Position numbers and translations under genes: made by a program
Shown: positions 25,765 to 35,915 of the stretch, one piece after another
Layout of the letters: every line of letters begins with the position of its first letter
Position numbering within the stretch: the stretch's first letter is position 1
The notes under the pieces: model-generated
Seen by the model: the letters and a program-made list of their open reading frames with translations, nothing else
Databases searched by the model: none
Told to the model about the DNA's origin: nothing
NCBI GenBank assembly: GCA_951813855.1
Contig: OX638380.1
Location: 2,114,876-2,178,875 of the forward strand
DNA length: 64,000 nucleotides
Reading direction: 5' to 3'
DNA from: an uncultured Verrucomicrobiae bacterium
Lineage (GTDB): Bacteria > Verrucomicrobiota > Verrucomicrobiia > Limisphaerales > AAA164-E04

Positions 25765-27339
25765 TCACATCCGTGCTCTCACTAAATCCTTGCGCAGAAT
25801 TTCCCTGATTTGCGAATCGTAATATTCCACCGGATTGTAATCGTCGCTGAACACTATCCCCTTTCCGGGCGACAGATCCACGACGTTGTCGAACGCATAG
25901 CGCACGGCCGACGCAACCTGGGGATGAACGTGATCGTAATCGCGGTCCCGGGACAGCTCGAGATCCGGCCGGTCCGAAGCGACATAGAACAAATTGCCCG
26001 CGCCGCCGTCGTGAACGCGAACGGAATCGAAAACCGTCAGGAGGGTGCGAGCCAGGGATTGGGAAAAAAAGTCGCGGCCGGGATCGAAGGAACCGAAACA
26101 GTTGATCGTCAGGATTCCGCCGGGTTTCAGGCAGGCCTTCACGGATTGAAAACATTCCCGGGTCATCAAATGGGAAGGCGTGGATTCGCCGAGGAAAGCG
26201 TCCAGCAACACGGCGTCGTACCGCCGTTCGGCGATCCAGAAAAAATGACGAGCGTCATCGAGATAGAGATTGACCGCTGCCGGATCGAAATCGAAGTAAT
26301 CGCGGGCCATATCGCCGACTAGAGGATTGATCTCGACGACGTCCACTGCGACGCCTTCTTCGGCGAACCGCCGGGGAACGATCCCGATGCCGAGGCCGAC
26401 AATCAGCACATTTCCGGGCCGCTCGGCATAGGCCTTGGTCAGGTCGTGCAGCATGTAAGTAAACGCCGAACGGCTTTTCCCTAACAGCGGATCGTAGACG
26501 TTCTGAGTCAACAGATCGTTCAAGTAATACCGCCGGTCGCCGGCCTCGTTCTCCAACACCTGCATCCGACCGTAATTGGAATTAATACGGGCCAGTTCCT
26601 TCATCCCGCGAAGCCCCGAACGCTTTTCGTCCCAAATGCCCAACCAGCCGGCCGCCCCCGCTAACGCCACTATGGCCAGCAACCGGACAGCCGCACCCGA
26701 GCGGCGGCCCCAAATCAAATAATACGTGCCGGTCAGCGAAAACAGCGCAAGCGCCGAAACGAACATCGTCACCGAATTGGGAGCCAGAGGAATCAACACG
26801 TACCCAACGGCTACCACGCCCAAAACGCTGCCCAGAGTGCTAAGCGCGAACAACCTTCCCACCTGTTGTCCGACGTTTTTCGTCGTCCGGGTCAGCACGC
26901 GGATCACGAACGGCCCGGTAACCGACATCAAGGTCAACGGCACGAAAAACAGAAAAACCGAGGCCAGCACCGAACCCATCGGCAAACTGAACCGGTGACA
27001 GAAAATCGCCACCTGCCGGAGAACGGCCACGGCGAAACAAAGATAGGCTCCGGAAAACAACAGGCAATAGTACAAGCGGGACAATTTCGGCGACTGGTCC
27101 GCCAACCAACCGCCGTAGTAGTAACCCGCCGCCAACGAAACGAGCGTGACGGCGATCTGAGCCGTCCAAACAAAATGCGAAGTCCCGAAAAACGGCGAGA
27201 GCATCTTGGCTCCCAAAATCTCGACCACCAGAATGATCCCGCCGGTAATCGCGGCGGTGGCATAAAGGTATCGCCGCAAACCGACGCTCAAACCGGTCGA
27301 TTGGGCCTTGGTCTGATTGCTCCTGGGAGAATTAGCCAA
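25765..27339 (-). CDS. Membrane-fused spermidine-synthase-like protein
   Basis: 524 residues. The first about 230 residues hold seven to eight membrane helices (from ATAAITGGIILVVEILGAKM). The rest is a methyltransferase-fold domain of the SpeE type with GNVLIVGLGIGIVPRRF, VVEINPLV and the active-site region LLDAFLGESTPSHLMTREC. The layout matches the family of fused MFS/spermidine synthases, whose activity as true aminopropyltransferases is mostly unproved. The polyamine operon at 8.4-11.9 kb uses a different route, so this protein need not make spermidine. It follows glgC by 24 bp and precedes the TolC-type gene by 60 bp. Confidence 0.85.
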   Translation of the reverse strand: MANSPRSNQTKAQSTGLSVGLRRYLYATAAITGGIILVVEILGAKMLSPFFGTSHFVWTAQIAVTLVSLAAGYYYGGWLADQSPKLSRLYYCLLFSGAYLCFAVAVLRQVAIFCHRFSLPMGSVLASVFLFFVPLTLMSVTGPFVIRVLTRTTKNVGQQVGRLFALSTLGSVLGVVAVGYVLIPLAPNSVTMFVSALALFSLTGTYYLIWGRRSGAAVRLLAIVALAGAAGWLGIWDEKRSGLRGMKELARINSNYGRMQVLENEAGDRRYYLNDLLTQNVYDPLLGKSRSAFTYMLHDLTKAYAERPGNVLIVGLGIGIVPRRFAEEGVAVDVVEINPLVGDMARDYFDFDPAAVNLYLDDARHFFWIAERRYDAVLLDAFLGESTPSHLMTRECFQSVKACLKPGGILTINCFGSFDPGRDFFSQSLARTLLTVFDSVRVHDGGAGNLFYVASDRPDLELSRDRDYDHVHPQVASAVRYAFDNVVDLSPGKGIVFSDDYNPVEYYDSQIREILRKDLVRARM

Positions 27340-27363
27340 TCGATTCCTTTCGCGAATAAGGGC

Positions 27364-28641
27364 TCAAAAAACCGTCCGGTCCGGAACTACGGCGTTACGC
27401 GAAACGATGACAATACCGTCTCGAACGTAAATGGGGTCGCCGTCCAGCTGGTCCGGTTTGCCTTCGGGCGATAAGGTGCAGGCTTCTCCGATGCGAGCGT
27501 TTTTATCGATGATGGCGTTGAAAATTTTCGAGCCTTTGCCGATACCCAGCGGCGGCAGCCCTGCGGACGGCGGTTCGGACTCGTAGTAATCGCTACCCAT
27601 CATCACCACTCGATTCAAATCGCAATCGGCGCGCACCATGCTGCGCACGCCCAATTGGGACTGCGTAATGACCGCGCCATCGATCACGCATCCGTCGGCC
27701 ACCAACGAATTGGCGATTTTCGCCCCGTTAATCTTGGAAGGAGGCAGAAAGCGAGGATGAGTGTAGATCGGGATTTTGCCTTCGAACAAACTGAACTGGG
27801 GCTGGAGGCTGGCCAGATCCAAATTGGCGTCGAAAAACGCGCGAATCGTACCGACGTCTTCCCAGTAACCCTGAAAGATGTAGGAAAACACCCGGCGATC
27901 GTGAATCGCCGAGGGAATAATGTGCTTGCCGAAATCCGTCTGGCCGGATTCGAGAGCGGGAGTCAGCGCCTCGCGATTGAAGACGTAAATGCCCATGGAA
28001 GCCAGCCAACGAGGCTCGTCCCCCGGAATGTCCAGGCGAGCGTGCCATTGGCGGTCCAATTTCAGTTCTTCCTGCAATTCCGGCCGTTTCGGTTTTTCCT
28101 CGAACCGCCGGATTCGGGAATCGGCGTCCATCTGCATGATGCCGTACCCGGCTACTCCCCCGCGACCCACCGGCGTCGTGGCTACCGTGATTTCCGCGTC
28201 TCGGTCGATATGACATTCCAGCAACTGCCGGCAATCCATGCGATAGAGTTGATCGCCGCTCAAGATCACCAAATACCGGAACGGATGATTCAGCAAATGC
28301 GACATATTTTTGCGAACCGCATCGGCCGTCCCCTCGTACCAGGAGGAATTGGTCGGGGTCTGTTCCGCCGCCAATATTTCTACGAACCCGCCGCTGAAAG
28401 GGTCGAACTTGTACGATTGGGAGATATGGCGATGGAGCGAAGCGGAATTAAATTGGGTCAAGACGTAAACCCGCTTCATTCCCGAGTTGATGCAATTGGA
28501 AATCGGCACGTCGACCAACCGGTATTTGCCCCCCAAGGGAACGGCCGGCTTCGACCGCTCCTTGGTCAACGGAAACAAGCGGGATCCGGCGCCGCCGCCC
28601 AAGATGACGCACAAAACTTCGTCCACCTTTACTCGACTCAC
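27364..28641 (-). CDS. glgC: Glucose-1-phosphate adenylyltransferase
   Basis: 425 residues. It makes ADP-glucose, the committed step of glycogen synthesis. The pyrophosphorylase signature LGGGAGSRLFPLTKERSKP and GGKYRLVDVPISNCINS sit at the N-terminus, EGTADAVRKN and SGDQLYRMD form the substrate pocket, and a beta-helix C-terminal domain (from about 300) carries allosteric sites. Length is normal. It is the first gene of the minus-strand cluster; the gap to the next gene is 24 bp. Glycogen storage plus envelope genes in one transcript is by position only. Confidence 0.96.
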   Translation of the reverse strand: MSRVKVDEVLCVILGGGAGSRLFPLTKERSKPAVPLGGKYRLVDVPISNCINSGMKRVYVLTQFNSASLHRHISQSYKFDPFSGGFVEILAAEQTPTNSSWYEGTADAVRKNMSHLLNHPFRYLVILSGDQLYRMDCRQLLECHIDRDAEITVATTPVGRGGVAGYGIMQMDADSRIRRFEEKPKRPELQEELKLDRQWHARLDIPGDEPRWLASMGIYVFNREALTPALESGQTDFGKHIIPSAIHDRRVFSYIFQGYWEDVGTIRAFFDANLDLASLQPQFSLFEGKIPIYTHPRFLPPSKINGAKIANSLVADGCVIDGAVITQSQLGVRSMVRADCDLNRVVMMGSDYYESEPPSAGLPPLGIGKGSKIFNAIIDKNARIGEACTLSPEGKPDQLDGDPIYVRDGIVIVSRNAVVPDRTVF

Positions 28642-29182
28642 CGCCGGTTCTTTCCCGTTTGCCTCATACCCAGAACTTTCGTGTCGACCTGACGACGACG
28701 GCTACCCGTTTCGCCGTGACCCAGACTCCCCGCCTCGAGTTTCGCGACGGACCGATCCGAAGTCCTGTCCTCGACGCTACGTTCGTCAAACTTCCGCCGG
28801 AAACTAATCCAATCCTCGCCGGCCGGCAACCGGCAATTATTTCGCGAACCGGCGACATGACACCTCGAAATCCCGGCACCCGACGCCAAAAACCCGAAAA
28901 GCGATGCCGGAATTCTTCACCTCGAAGCGGCAAACCGCACGCCGAATCGAAACCGAATCAGGGAATCGCTTCGCCGGCTCGGAACGAAGTTGCCGTCACG
29001 CCTGCCGGTTCCCCGGCGTCCTCGACACTTACGGCCGACCGGACTCTCAACTTCCGGCAATGCCGAACCCGGCAAGCGAAGATTATTTTTCTTGATCTAG
29101 TCCCTTTTGTCGAAATTAATATTTCGCACCATCGTTTGCGACGAGATCGTCACTTCCGCCCAAACGGAATCCCAATAATCCC
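28642..29182. promoter_or_regulatory. 541-bp divergent gap with a candidate promoter for the LRR gene
   Basis: The gap separates glgC (leftward) from the large LRR gene (rightward). At its right side the base composition drops to AT-rich (29081-29125), with TTGATC (29092-29097) and TAATAT (29117-29122) 19 bp apart. That is a loose promoter-like pair about 60 bp before the ATG at 29183. The remainder holds short frames without any recognisable domain. Confidence 0.3.
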
Positions 29183-32100
29183 ATGCGCTCTACCTTGTCA
29201 CTCGCACGCCGTTGCACTTTGAATTTCGATCGCCTCAGGCGCTTGGCTTGCTGGATGTTGTTTGCAACCTTGCCACTAACGGCGACCGCTCAAAACGGGG
29301 CCGACGAACCGATGAGCGGCCGCACCCCGGTGGTCATGGACGCCATCGTGGCCGGCGTTGACGGAGTCGACGATTTCGCCGACCTCACCGCCGAGCAGTT
29401 GGCATCCGTCAACAGCCTGAATCTTTCCGGACTCGGTTTGACCGCCCTAAGCGCCGACGATTTCAGCGGACTTTCCGGTTTGCGCATCCTGAAACTGAAC
29501 GGCAATCGACTCACGGAATTGGATCCCGGCCAGTTTTCCGGAACGCCCCGGCTGCTCCGGCTGAACTTGCGCCACAACCAACTCGCCTCCCTGCCCGCCG
29601 ACCTGTTCGCCGGCACGACCGAACTGGCGCAATTGAATCTGGGCGACAACCGGCTCCGAGAGTTGCCGGCCGGAGTATTCGCCGAACTCTCCAACCTCAA
29701 ATGGTTGCACTTGGACTACAATAGATTAACCGCGCTCGACGCCGACTCCTTCAAAGGATTGAGCCGACTGCAAACGCTGAACTTGTCCTATAACCTGATC
29801 GGCCGAATTGCCCCCGGAGCGTTTCGCACTCTGGACAATCTGAGGATGTTGAATCTGCGAAACAATCAACTGCCGGAATTGAACCGGGCACAACTAGCGG
29901 AACTGCCCGAGCTCCGGGAACTGGACCTCGGTTATAACCAATTGGCCGCCCTCGCGTCCGACACCTTCGGCGATACCGGGATGCTGCAAATGTTGCTGCT
30001 GAACAACAATCAGCTCGTTTTCCTGCCCAAAGGCATTCTGGACGGACTCGACGATTTGCAACGGGTCGTATGGAACGGCAATCCGCTGGTCGAGGTCGTT
30101 TTCGAACCGACTTCCCTCATGCTCTCCGCCGTCGAGAACGAAACCGTCGCTTACCAATTGCGACCGGACCGCCAACCCGACACCGCAATCACCATCGTGC
30201 CGGAGAGCGCCTTGCACCAGATCGCCTTCGTACCGGCCGCCCTGACTTTTACCCCGGACAACTGGGAAGAAGCTCAGACCGTCACGGTGCACGCCCCGGC
30301 AGACGGCAACACCGAAGACGGCCAGACCAAAATAGATCACCGGGTAGTTTTTCCTGACATCCAGACTTACAGCGCCTTCGATCTGACTCTCGAAATACAA
30401 GACACCGGATCGTTCGCCGAATGCGGCGAGGGCTTGCTAGACGGCCGTCATACCGCCGTAGTCCAAGCGATCATGGCCAATTTGCCCACCACGCCCGATT
30501 GTTCCGACGTCACCTTGATCGATCTTAACGAGATCACCCGGCTGGATCTGTCGAATATGGATCTGACGGCACTCGGCACTAACGATTTGGCCGGACTCAC
30601 AGGCTTGCTGCAATTGGATCTCAGCGGCAATCAATTATCCGAACTCCATCCCGAATTGTTCGCCGAAATGTTCGAATTGCGGCGCATCGATCTCGGCGAC
30701 AATCAACTGTCCGAATTGCCCGAAGGCGCTTTCGACAACCAGACCGAACTGCGACAGTTGGTTCTGGACGGCAATCCGCTGAAATTGCAACTGCGGTTCA
30801 ACTCCATCGCTTTGGGAGTCGAAGAAGGCTCGATTTTAGCCTACCCGGTCTGGCTCGCGAGCGAACCGGAAACCAGCGTCACGGTCACGCCGTCAAGCGG
30901 CTCTACCAATCTGGTTTTCAAACCGGAAATGCTGACATTCGATCTCCAAAACTGGGATCAGCCCCAGTCGTTCACGGTCAAAGTGCTCCCTGACGACAAC
31001 TCGCAAAGGGAATTCACCGATATTTTCCACCAATTGACGACCGACGACGGAAACGTCACCACGAACGTCGTTCCGCTGCTCATCACCATCTACGACCGGG
31101 ACGACATGCTCACCGACTGTCAGAACGATTTGCTGGCCGGACGAACGGCCGCGGTAGTCAATGGCATTTTGGGAGCTCTGGATTTCGAAGCGGACTGCGA
31201 CACCATTACCGAAGAAATGCTCGCTTCCATCGAATTCCTGGATTTGCAAGGCAGTTGGAGAGGGGACCGATTGCGATCCCTGCAGGCCGGCGATCTGGCC
31301 GGGCTCAGTGGTTTGGTGGAATTGGATCTTTCCTACAACAACATTGTCGACTTGCCGGAAGGCATTTTCCAAGACCTATCCAGTCTGGAACAACTGGATC
31401 TGAGCGGGAACCTGCTCGAAGTCGTCCACCAAAATCTGTTTGCCGGTTTGACCAATCTTCTTGTTTTAAACTTAAACTTCAACAACATCGCACTGATCGA
31501 ACAGTCCGCTTTTCGAGACTTGGCCCAGCTGGAAGAACTGAACCTGTTGGTTAATAGTCTTACGGTCCTCTACCCGGACCAATTCGACGATCTGATCAAT
31601 CTCGAATCCCTGCGACTGGCCGGAAACCGCATCGTTTTCTTCCAAGCCCCCATCTTCCACAAGTTAACCAAACTGGAAGCCTTGGATCTGTGGGACAATC
31701 TCCATTCCGCCCTGTTCCCCAATCAGTTCGCGGGATTAACCGAATTGCGCTATCTGGACATCGGTGGCGGCGCGCTAACCTCCCTGCCTCCCGGTTTGTT
31801 CGACGATCTCGTCAATCTGGAAACTCTTTGGATGGATAATCAGTATATTCGGGTCATTCCGCCGGGAATCTTCGATTCCATGCAAAACCTGACTTCCCTG
31901 TTTATGAACCACAATCAGTTAAGAGAACTGCCGGCCGGAGTATTTGACCAGCTTGAGTCCTTAGAACATCTGAACATCGACGACAATCAATTAATTTCGT
32001 TACCCGAGAACGCCTTTGCCGGACTGAACAACCTGAGCACTTTGGTATTGGATTTCAATCCGGTCCAAGACGAAGTCAGCCTGACGCAAATCGACCTGCA

Positions 32101-35100
32101 TACTGCCGTCGGAGCGACCGTCGACTACCCGATACGGCTTCTGGCTCCGCCACCCGGCGAAGTGACGGTCGTCCCCGCTAGCGACGAGGCTTCGCTCGGT
32201 TTCGAGCCTGCCACCTTGACGTTCACCCCCGTTAACTGGAACGAACCGCAAACCGTCACGATCCAGGCCGCCGCCGAAACCATGCCCGGTCGTTACCCCA
32301 TCAGCCATCGGCTGGATACCGGCGAGTCTATGGCCGACAGCGTTTGGCCCCTCCATCTGACCGTCTTGGAGGCCTTTCCCGTCGCCGCTTGCGAAGGCAG
32401 TCCGCTCGACGGCCGCACTCAAGCCGTGGTCGACGCGATTCTCGCCTACTACAATGCGGACGATTGCTCCGAAATTACCGACGAAGACTTGGCCGCCGTC
32501 TTATGGTTGCAAATCAACGACACCGATTTGTTCAACTTGAAACCCGGCGATTTCGCCGGGCTCTCGGGGATGCAATATCTCGACTTGAGCAACAATCGGA
32601 TCAGCCGACTACCTTCCGGGCTGTTCGACGGCCTCACCCGGCTAGGCTATCTCAATCTGGGCGATAACGAGATTTACGAGCTTCCCCCAGATATTTTTCA
32701 GGATCTGTCCCGGGTGAGCTCGCTGATCCTCAGTTTCAACAATCTCTCTACCTTGCCGGCCGGCATCTTCGACAACATGCCCAATCTTTATTGGATCGGT
32801 CTGGATTTCAACCGGTTAACCGCTCTGCCCGATAATATTTTCATTCACCAGCCCCGGTTGCGGTATCTCGACATGGACAATAATCAGTTGGCCACCCTGC
32901 CGCCGGGAGTCTTCGAAAACACCAGCAGTTTGCGCCGGCTGGATTTGGACAAGAACCGTCTGGAATCTCTGCCGCCGAGAGTCTTCGATAATTTGATCAG
33001 CCTGGGAGGCCTCTATCTCTATAACAACCGGCTGACCTCGCTCCCGCCCGGACTCTTCGCCCATCTATCCGACCTGGAAGAATTGGACCTCCGGAGCAAT
33101 CGGCTGACTTCCTTGCCCGAAGGCCTCTTCGCCCATCTGCCAGATCTTCTTCGCTTGGATCTGACCTTTAACCGACTCTCCGAGTTGCCGGCAAACAGTT
33201 TCGACAATCTATTCAATCTCCAATTCCTCAGTCTGGGCGGCAACCGCCTGGCCGAGTTGGAACCGGAATTGTTCCGGAACCTCTTTAAACTAACCACGCT
33301 TTATCTGGGCTCCAACAACACCACCAGCTACGACCCGGAAATTTTCCGAAACCTGACGAATCTCAAAACTCTTTATCTCTTCAACAACCAGTTGACTTCT
33401 TTGCCTCCTGGGATTTTCGACGGTCTGAACAACCTCGAACTCATCGGCTTGACCGGAAATTTCTTGACCGAAATACCGGCCGACGTGTTCGACGATTTGC
33501 CCGAGCTCGGCATTCTGCTGTTGAGCGGCAATCGACTGGCTACGCTGGATCAAGACAGCTTCGGCAAGTTGCCCTCGTTGCATCAAATTCTGTTGAACAA
33601 CAACGAATTAACCCACCTCGAGGCGGCAGACTTGGAGCACTTGACCAACCTGCAGATCCTGAATTTGGATCAGAATCCGCTCGCCTATCCCGCGGTACAC
33701 CTGGAATTACCCGTCATCGCCGACCGGGGTGTCGACGTCCTCTATCGAGGCTCTTCCAATCCATTGATGAAAATCCTCTCCGGCGACAACCAGGAAGGCG
33801 CTGTCGGGCGTCCGCTGCGTCTTCCGTTAGTAGCGGGCGTTTTGGGAACCAAAGGCGTGCTTGAGCCAGGCGTGACGGTGACCTTCAAGGTGATCGCCGG
33901 AGGCGGTTCGCTAAGCCAAACCAACGTAATCACCGACGAGCAGGGCCGAGCGGAAACCATGCTGACCTTGGGACCCGCCGTAGAGACCGCATACGTCGAA
34001 GCTTTCTCCTCGGAGTTGGACGCCGGAAAAGTCATTTTCACCGCTCGGCAACTAGACGAATTAGCGAATCAGGCGCCGGTCATTGCGGCGAGTTTCGACG
34101 ATGCAACATTAATGGCCGGCAGCGCCGCGAAAGCGATATCCGTCAACTCGGTCGTCACCGATTTGAACGGCGATTTTCTGGCTATCGACATCAAATCCGG
34201 AACTAACGACATCGTCGTCGCCGACACCTTCGACGGCTGGATCCGAATTTTCCCGCTTGGTTCGGGCGAGGACACCGTTACCTTGACAGCCACCGACCCC
34301 GAAGGATTGAGCGCCACTCGAACGATTACGGTAACGGTAGTCGCCGCTGAGGCGGCCGACTACGACAGCGACGACGACGGCCTGATCGATATCCACAACC
34401 TGTTGCAACTGGACGCGGTGCGCTGGGACCGGAACGGCGACGGCCTGCCGGACGACGAAGCCTTTACCGAAGCCTATGCCATGGCCTATCCCGGCGCCAT
34501 GGAAGGCATGGGATGTCCCGACAACGATTGCTCGGGTTACGAACTGTCGATCGATCTGAAATTCGATACCGACGACAGCGGCGATATCGGCGAAGGCGAC
34601 CGGTTATGGAACGACGGCATGGGCTGGGCGCCGATCGGGGCGTTCGGCGCTCCCTACTCCGCCAGATTCGAAGGCAACGGCAAGACTTTGGCCGGCTGGC
34701 ACGTCGCCCGGCCAACCGGCAACTCCGTCGGCCTATTCGGCTCGCTCGGCACGGAAGGATCGATCAGGAGAGTAACCTTGCAAAACGCCATGATCCAGGG
34801 TCAGCATTGGACCGGCGCTCTGGTCGGAATCAATCTCGGGATGATCGCCGACTGCTCAGTCTCGGACGGCACGATTCACGGCAGTACCATCACCGGCGGG
34901 TTGACCGGCCTTAATTTCGGGTCGATCCTCACCAGTCAAACGAAAGGCATGGTCAAGGCCTTCAGCATCGCCGGCGGCTTGGTTGGCTGGAATTCCGGAA
35001 CGATCGCCGCCTGCCGCGGCACGGCCTCGGTCCAAGTCGCTCGAATCGCCGGCGGGCTCGCCGGCCGCAATTTCGGCATGGTCGTCATCAGTTACGCCGT

Positions 35101-35359
35101 CGGCACCGTAATGGGCGACAGCAGGATTGGCGGTTTGATCGGCGACAACTACGGCACGATTGCCGATTCCTATTTCGATACCGACGTCAGCGGACTCGCG
35201 GACGAGATGCAAGGCAAGACCACCGCAGAACTGCAAATGCCGACCATGGCCGAAGGCATCTACGATACCTGGGACGAATACGATCTGGACGGCGACGAAG
35301 ACCGGGACGCTCCCTGGAACTTCAGCAAGGATAATTTCTATCCCCTACTCGCCCCCTAA
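29183..35359 (+). CDS. Giant secreted leucine-rich-repeat and GLUG surface protein
   Basis: 2058 residues with an N-terminal signal peptide (hydrophobic core LLPLTATAQ region, residues 22-37). Four modules follow, each opening with a Cys-containing cap (LLDGRxxAVVxxI...DCSxIT, near residues 45, 413, 645 and 1069) and a leucine-rich-repeat array (about 60-300, 453-536, 680-960 and 1110-1500; roughly forty repeats of 24 residues). Three beta domains with the pattern LTFTPxNWxxxQTVTV sit between arrays (about 313-375, 554-606, 976-1036). Then come an Ig-like domain (1533-1622), a cadherin-like domain (1632-1722), a DSDDDGLID calcium motif and GLUG repeats (GLVGWNSGTI and similar, 1820-1998). The architecture implies adhesion at the cell surface. 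I see no anchor at the C-terminus (ends YPLLAP). Confidence 0.92.
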   Translation: MRSTLSLARRCTLNFDRLRRLACWMLFATLPLTATAQNGADEPMSGRTPVVMDAIVAGVDGVDDFADLTAEQLASVNSLNLSGLGLTALSADDFSGLSGLRILKLNGNRLTELDPGQFSGTPRLLRLNLRHNQLASLPADLFAGTTELAQLNLGDNRLRELPAGVFAELSNLKWLHLDYNRLTALDADSFKGLSRLQTLNLSYNLIGRIAPGAFRTLDNLRMLNLRNNQLPELNRAQLAELPELRELDLGYNQLAALASDTFGDTGMLQMLLLNNNQLVFLPKGILDGLDDLQRVVWNGNPLVEVVFEPTSLMLSAVENETVAYQLRPDRQPDTAITIVPESALHQIAFVPAALTFTPDNWEEAQTVTVHAPADGNTEDGQTKIDHRVVFPDIQTYSAFDLTLEIQDTGSFAECGEGLLDGRHTAVVQAIMANLPTTPDCSDVTLIDLNEITRLDLSNMDLTALGTNDLAGLTGLLQLDLSGNQLSELHPELFAEMFELRRIDLGDNQLSELPEGAFDNQTELRQLVLDGNPLKLQLRFNSIALGVEEGSILAYPVWLASEPETSVTVTPSSGSTNLVFKPEMLTFDLQNWDQPQSFTVKVLPDDNSQREFTDIFHQLTTDDGNVTTNVVPLLITIYDRDDMLTDCQNDLLAGRTAAVVNGILGALDFEADCDTITEEMLASIEFLDLQGSWRGDRLRSLQAGDLAGLSGLVELDLSYNNIVDLPEGIFQDLSSLEQLDLSGNLLEVVHQNLFAGLTNLLVLNLNFNNIALIEQSAFRDLAQLEELNLLVNSLTVLYPDQFDDLINLESLRLAGNRIVFFQAPIFHKLTKLEALDLWDNLHSALFPNQFAGLTELRYLDIGGGALTSLPPGLFDDLVNLETLWMDNQYIRVIPPGIFDSMQNLTSLFMNHNQLRELPAGVFDQLESLEHLNIDDNQLISLPENAFAGLNNLSTLVLDFNPVQDEVSLTQIDLHTAVGATVDYPIRLLAPPPGEVTVVPASDEASLGFEPATLTFTPVNWNEPQTVTIQAAAETMPGRYPISHRLDTGESMADSVWPLHLTVLEAFPVAACEGSPLDGRTQAVVDAILAYYNADDCSEITDEDLAAVLWLQINDTDLFNLKPGDFAGLSGMQYLDLSNNRISRLPSGLFDGLTRLGYLNLGDNEIYELPPDIFQDLSRVSSLILSFNNLSTLPAGIFDNMPNLYWIGLDFNRLTALPDNIFIHQPRLRYLDMDNNQLATLPPGVFENTSSLRRLDLDKNRLESLPPRVFDNLISLGGLYLYNNRLTSLPPGLFAHLSDLEELDLRSNRLTSLPEGLFAHLPDLLRLDLTFNRLSELPANSFDNLFNLQFLSLGGNRLAELEPELFRNLFKLTTLYLGSNNTTSYDPEIFRNLTNLKTLYLFNNQLTSLPPGIFDGLNNLELIGLTGNFLTEIPADVFDDLPELGILLLSGNRLATLDQDSFGKLPSLHQILLNNNELTHLEAADLEHLTNLQILNLDQNPLAYPAVHLELPVIADRGVDVLYRGSSNPLMKILSGDNQEGAVGRPLRLPLVAGVLGTKGVLEPGVTVTFKVIAGGGSLSQTNVITDEQGRAETMLTLGPAVETAYVEAFSSELDAGKVIFTARQLDELANQAPVIAASFDDATLMAGSAAKAISVNSVVTDLNGDFLAIDIKSGTNDIVVADTFDGWIRIFPLGSGEDTVTLTATDPEGLSATRTITVTVVAAEAADYDSDDDGLIDIHNLLQLDAVRWDRNGDGLPDDEAFTEAYAMAYPGAMEGMGCPDNDCSGYELSIDLKFDTDDSGDIGEGDRLWNDGMGWAPIGAFGAPYSARFEGNGKTLAGWHVARPTGNSVGLFGSLGTEGSIRRVTLQNAMIQGQHWTGALVGINLGMIADCSVSDGTIHGSTITGGLTGLNFGSILTSQTKGMVKAFSIAGGLVGWNSGTIAACRGTASVQVARIAGGLAGRNFGMVVISYAVGTVMGDSRIGGLIGDNYGTIADSYFDTDVSGLADEMQGKTTAELQMPTMAEGIYDTWDEYDLDGDEDRDAPWNFSKDNFYPLLAP

Positions 35360-35385
35360 ACCGAGCCCGGCCGAAAACGCCTGGT

Positions 35386-35413
35386 CGGGGCCAGAGAGCG
35401 CTCTCTGGCCCCG
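35386..35413. terminator. 28-bp perfect palindrome after the LRR gene
   Basis: A GC-rich 14+14-bp palindrome starting 27 bp after the LRR stop codon. It would fold to a very stable hairpin with almost no loop. No T-run follows, so it may act as a transcript-end stabiliser or a Rho-assisted terminator rather than a classical intrinsic terminator. Confidence 0.45.
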
Positions 35414-35915
35414 ATTGCGGTCCCGGCACCGCTTGATTTTCCGTCCGATCCCGGTTGCCGGCGCAGGCCTTTCGAAGCGATCCGCGCCGGGTTGTCGACC
35501 GGATTAAACCTGCCCCCATCGACCGGGCCGGTTGCGCCCGGCCAACTTCGTTAGCGCCGACGATCAGACGATGATTCGAAACCGCTTCCGGCAAGAATCC
35601 CCGGCGGCTTCTCCGCCACCCGAGCCGATACCGCAGGCGCCTCGGCATGACGAAACCGTCATCGACGGATCATCAACCGGCCGCACCTCCGGATAACCGG
35701 TCACTTCTTGAAGAAACGACCGGCGTTCGCAACGCCGGCGGCATTAGCGGCCCCACCCAACAACAAGCTTTCCTACCGCAACCGGCGCCCCAAAAAACGA
35801 TCCGTTCAGAGATTCAATACCCGGAGGCTACGGGGCCGATACGGCCCCAACCTCATTTCGAATTCCGGCCGTCTTTCTTTTCCTCCGGCAACCTGCTATC
35901 GTAGAATCGAGGGCG
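35414..35915. other. Gene-free stretch between LRR gene and sensor kinase
   Basis: About 500 bp. Two overlapping short plus-strand frames (35647-35968) have no domain or start signal and are proline-rich in the manner of non-coding GC-rich DNA. It should contain the promoter of the kinase gene at 35916; I could not single one out. Confidence 0.35.
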
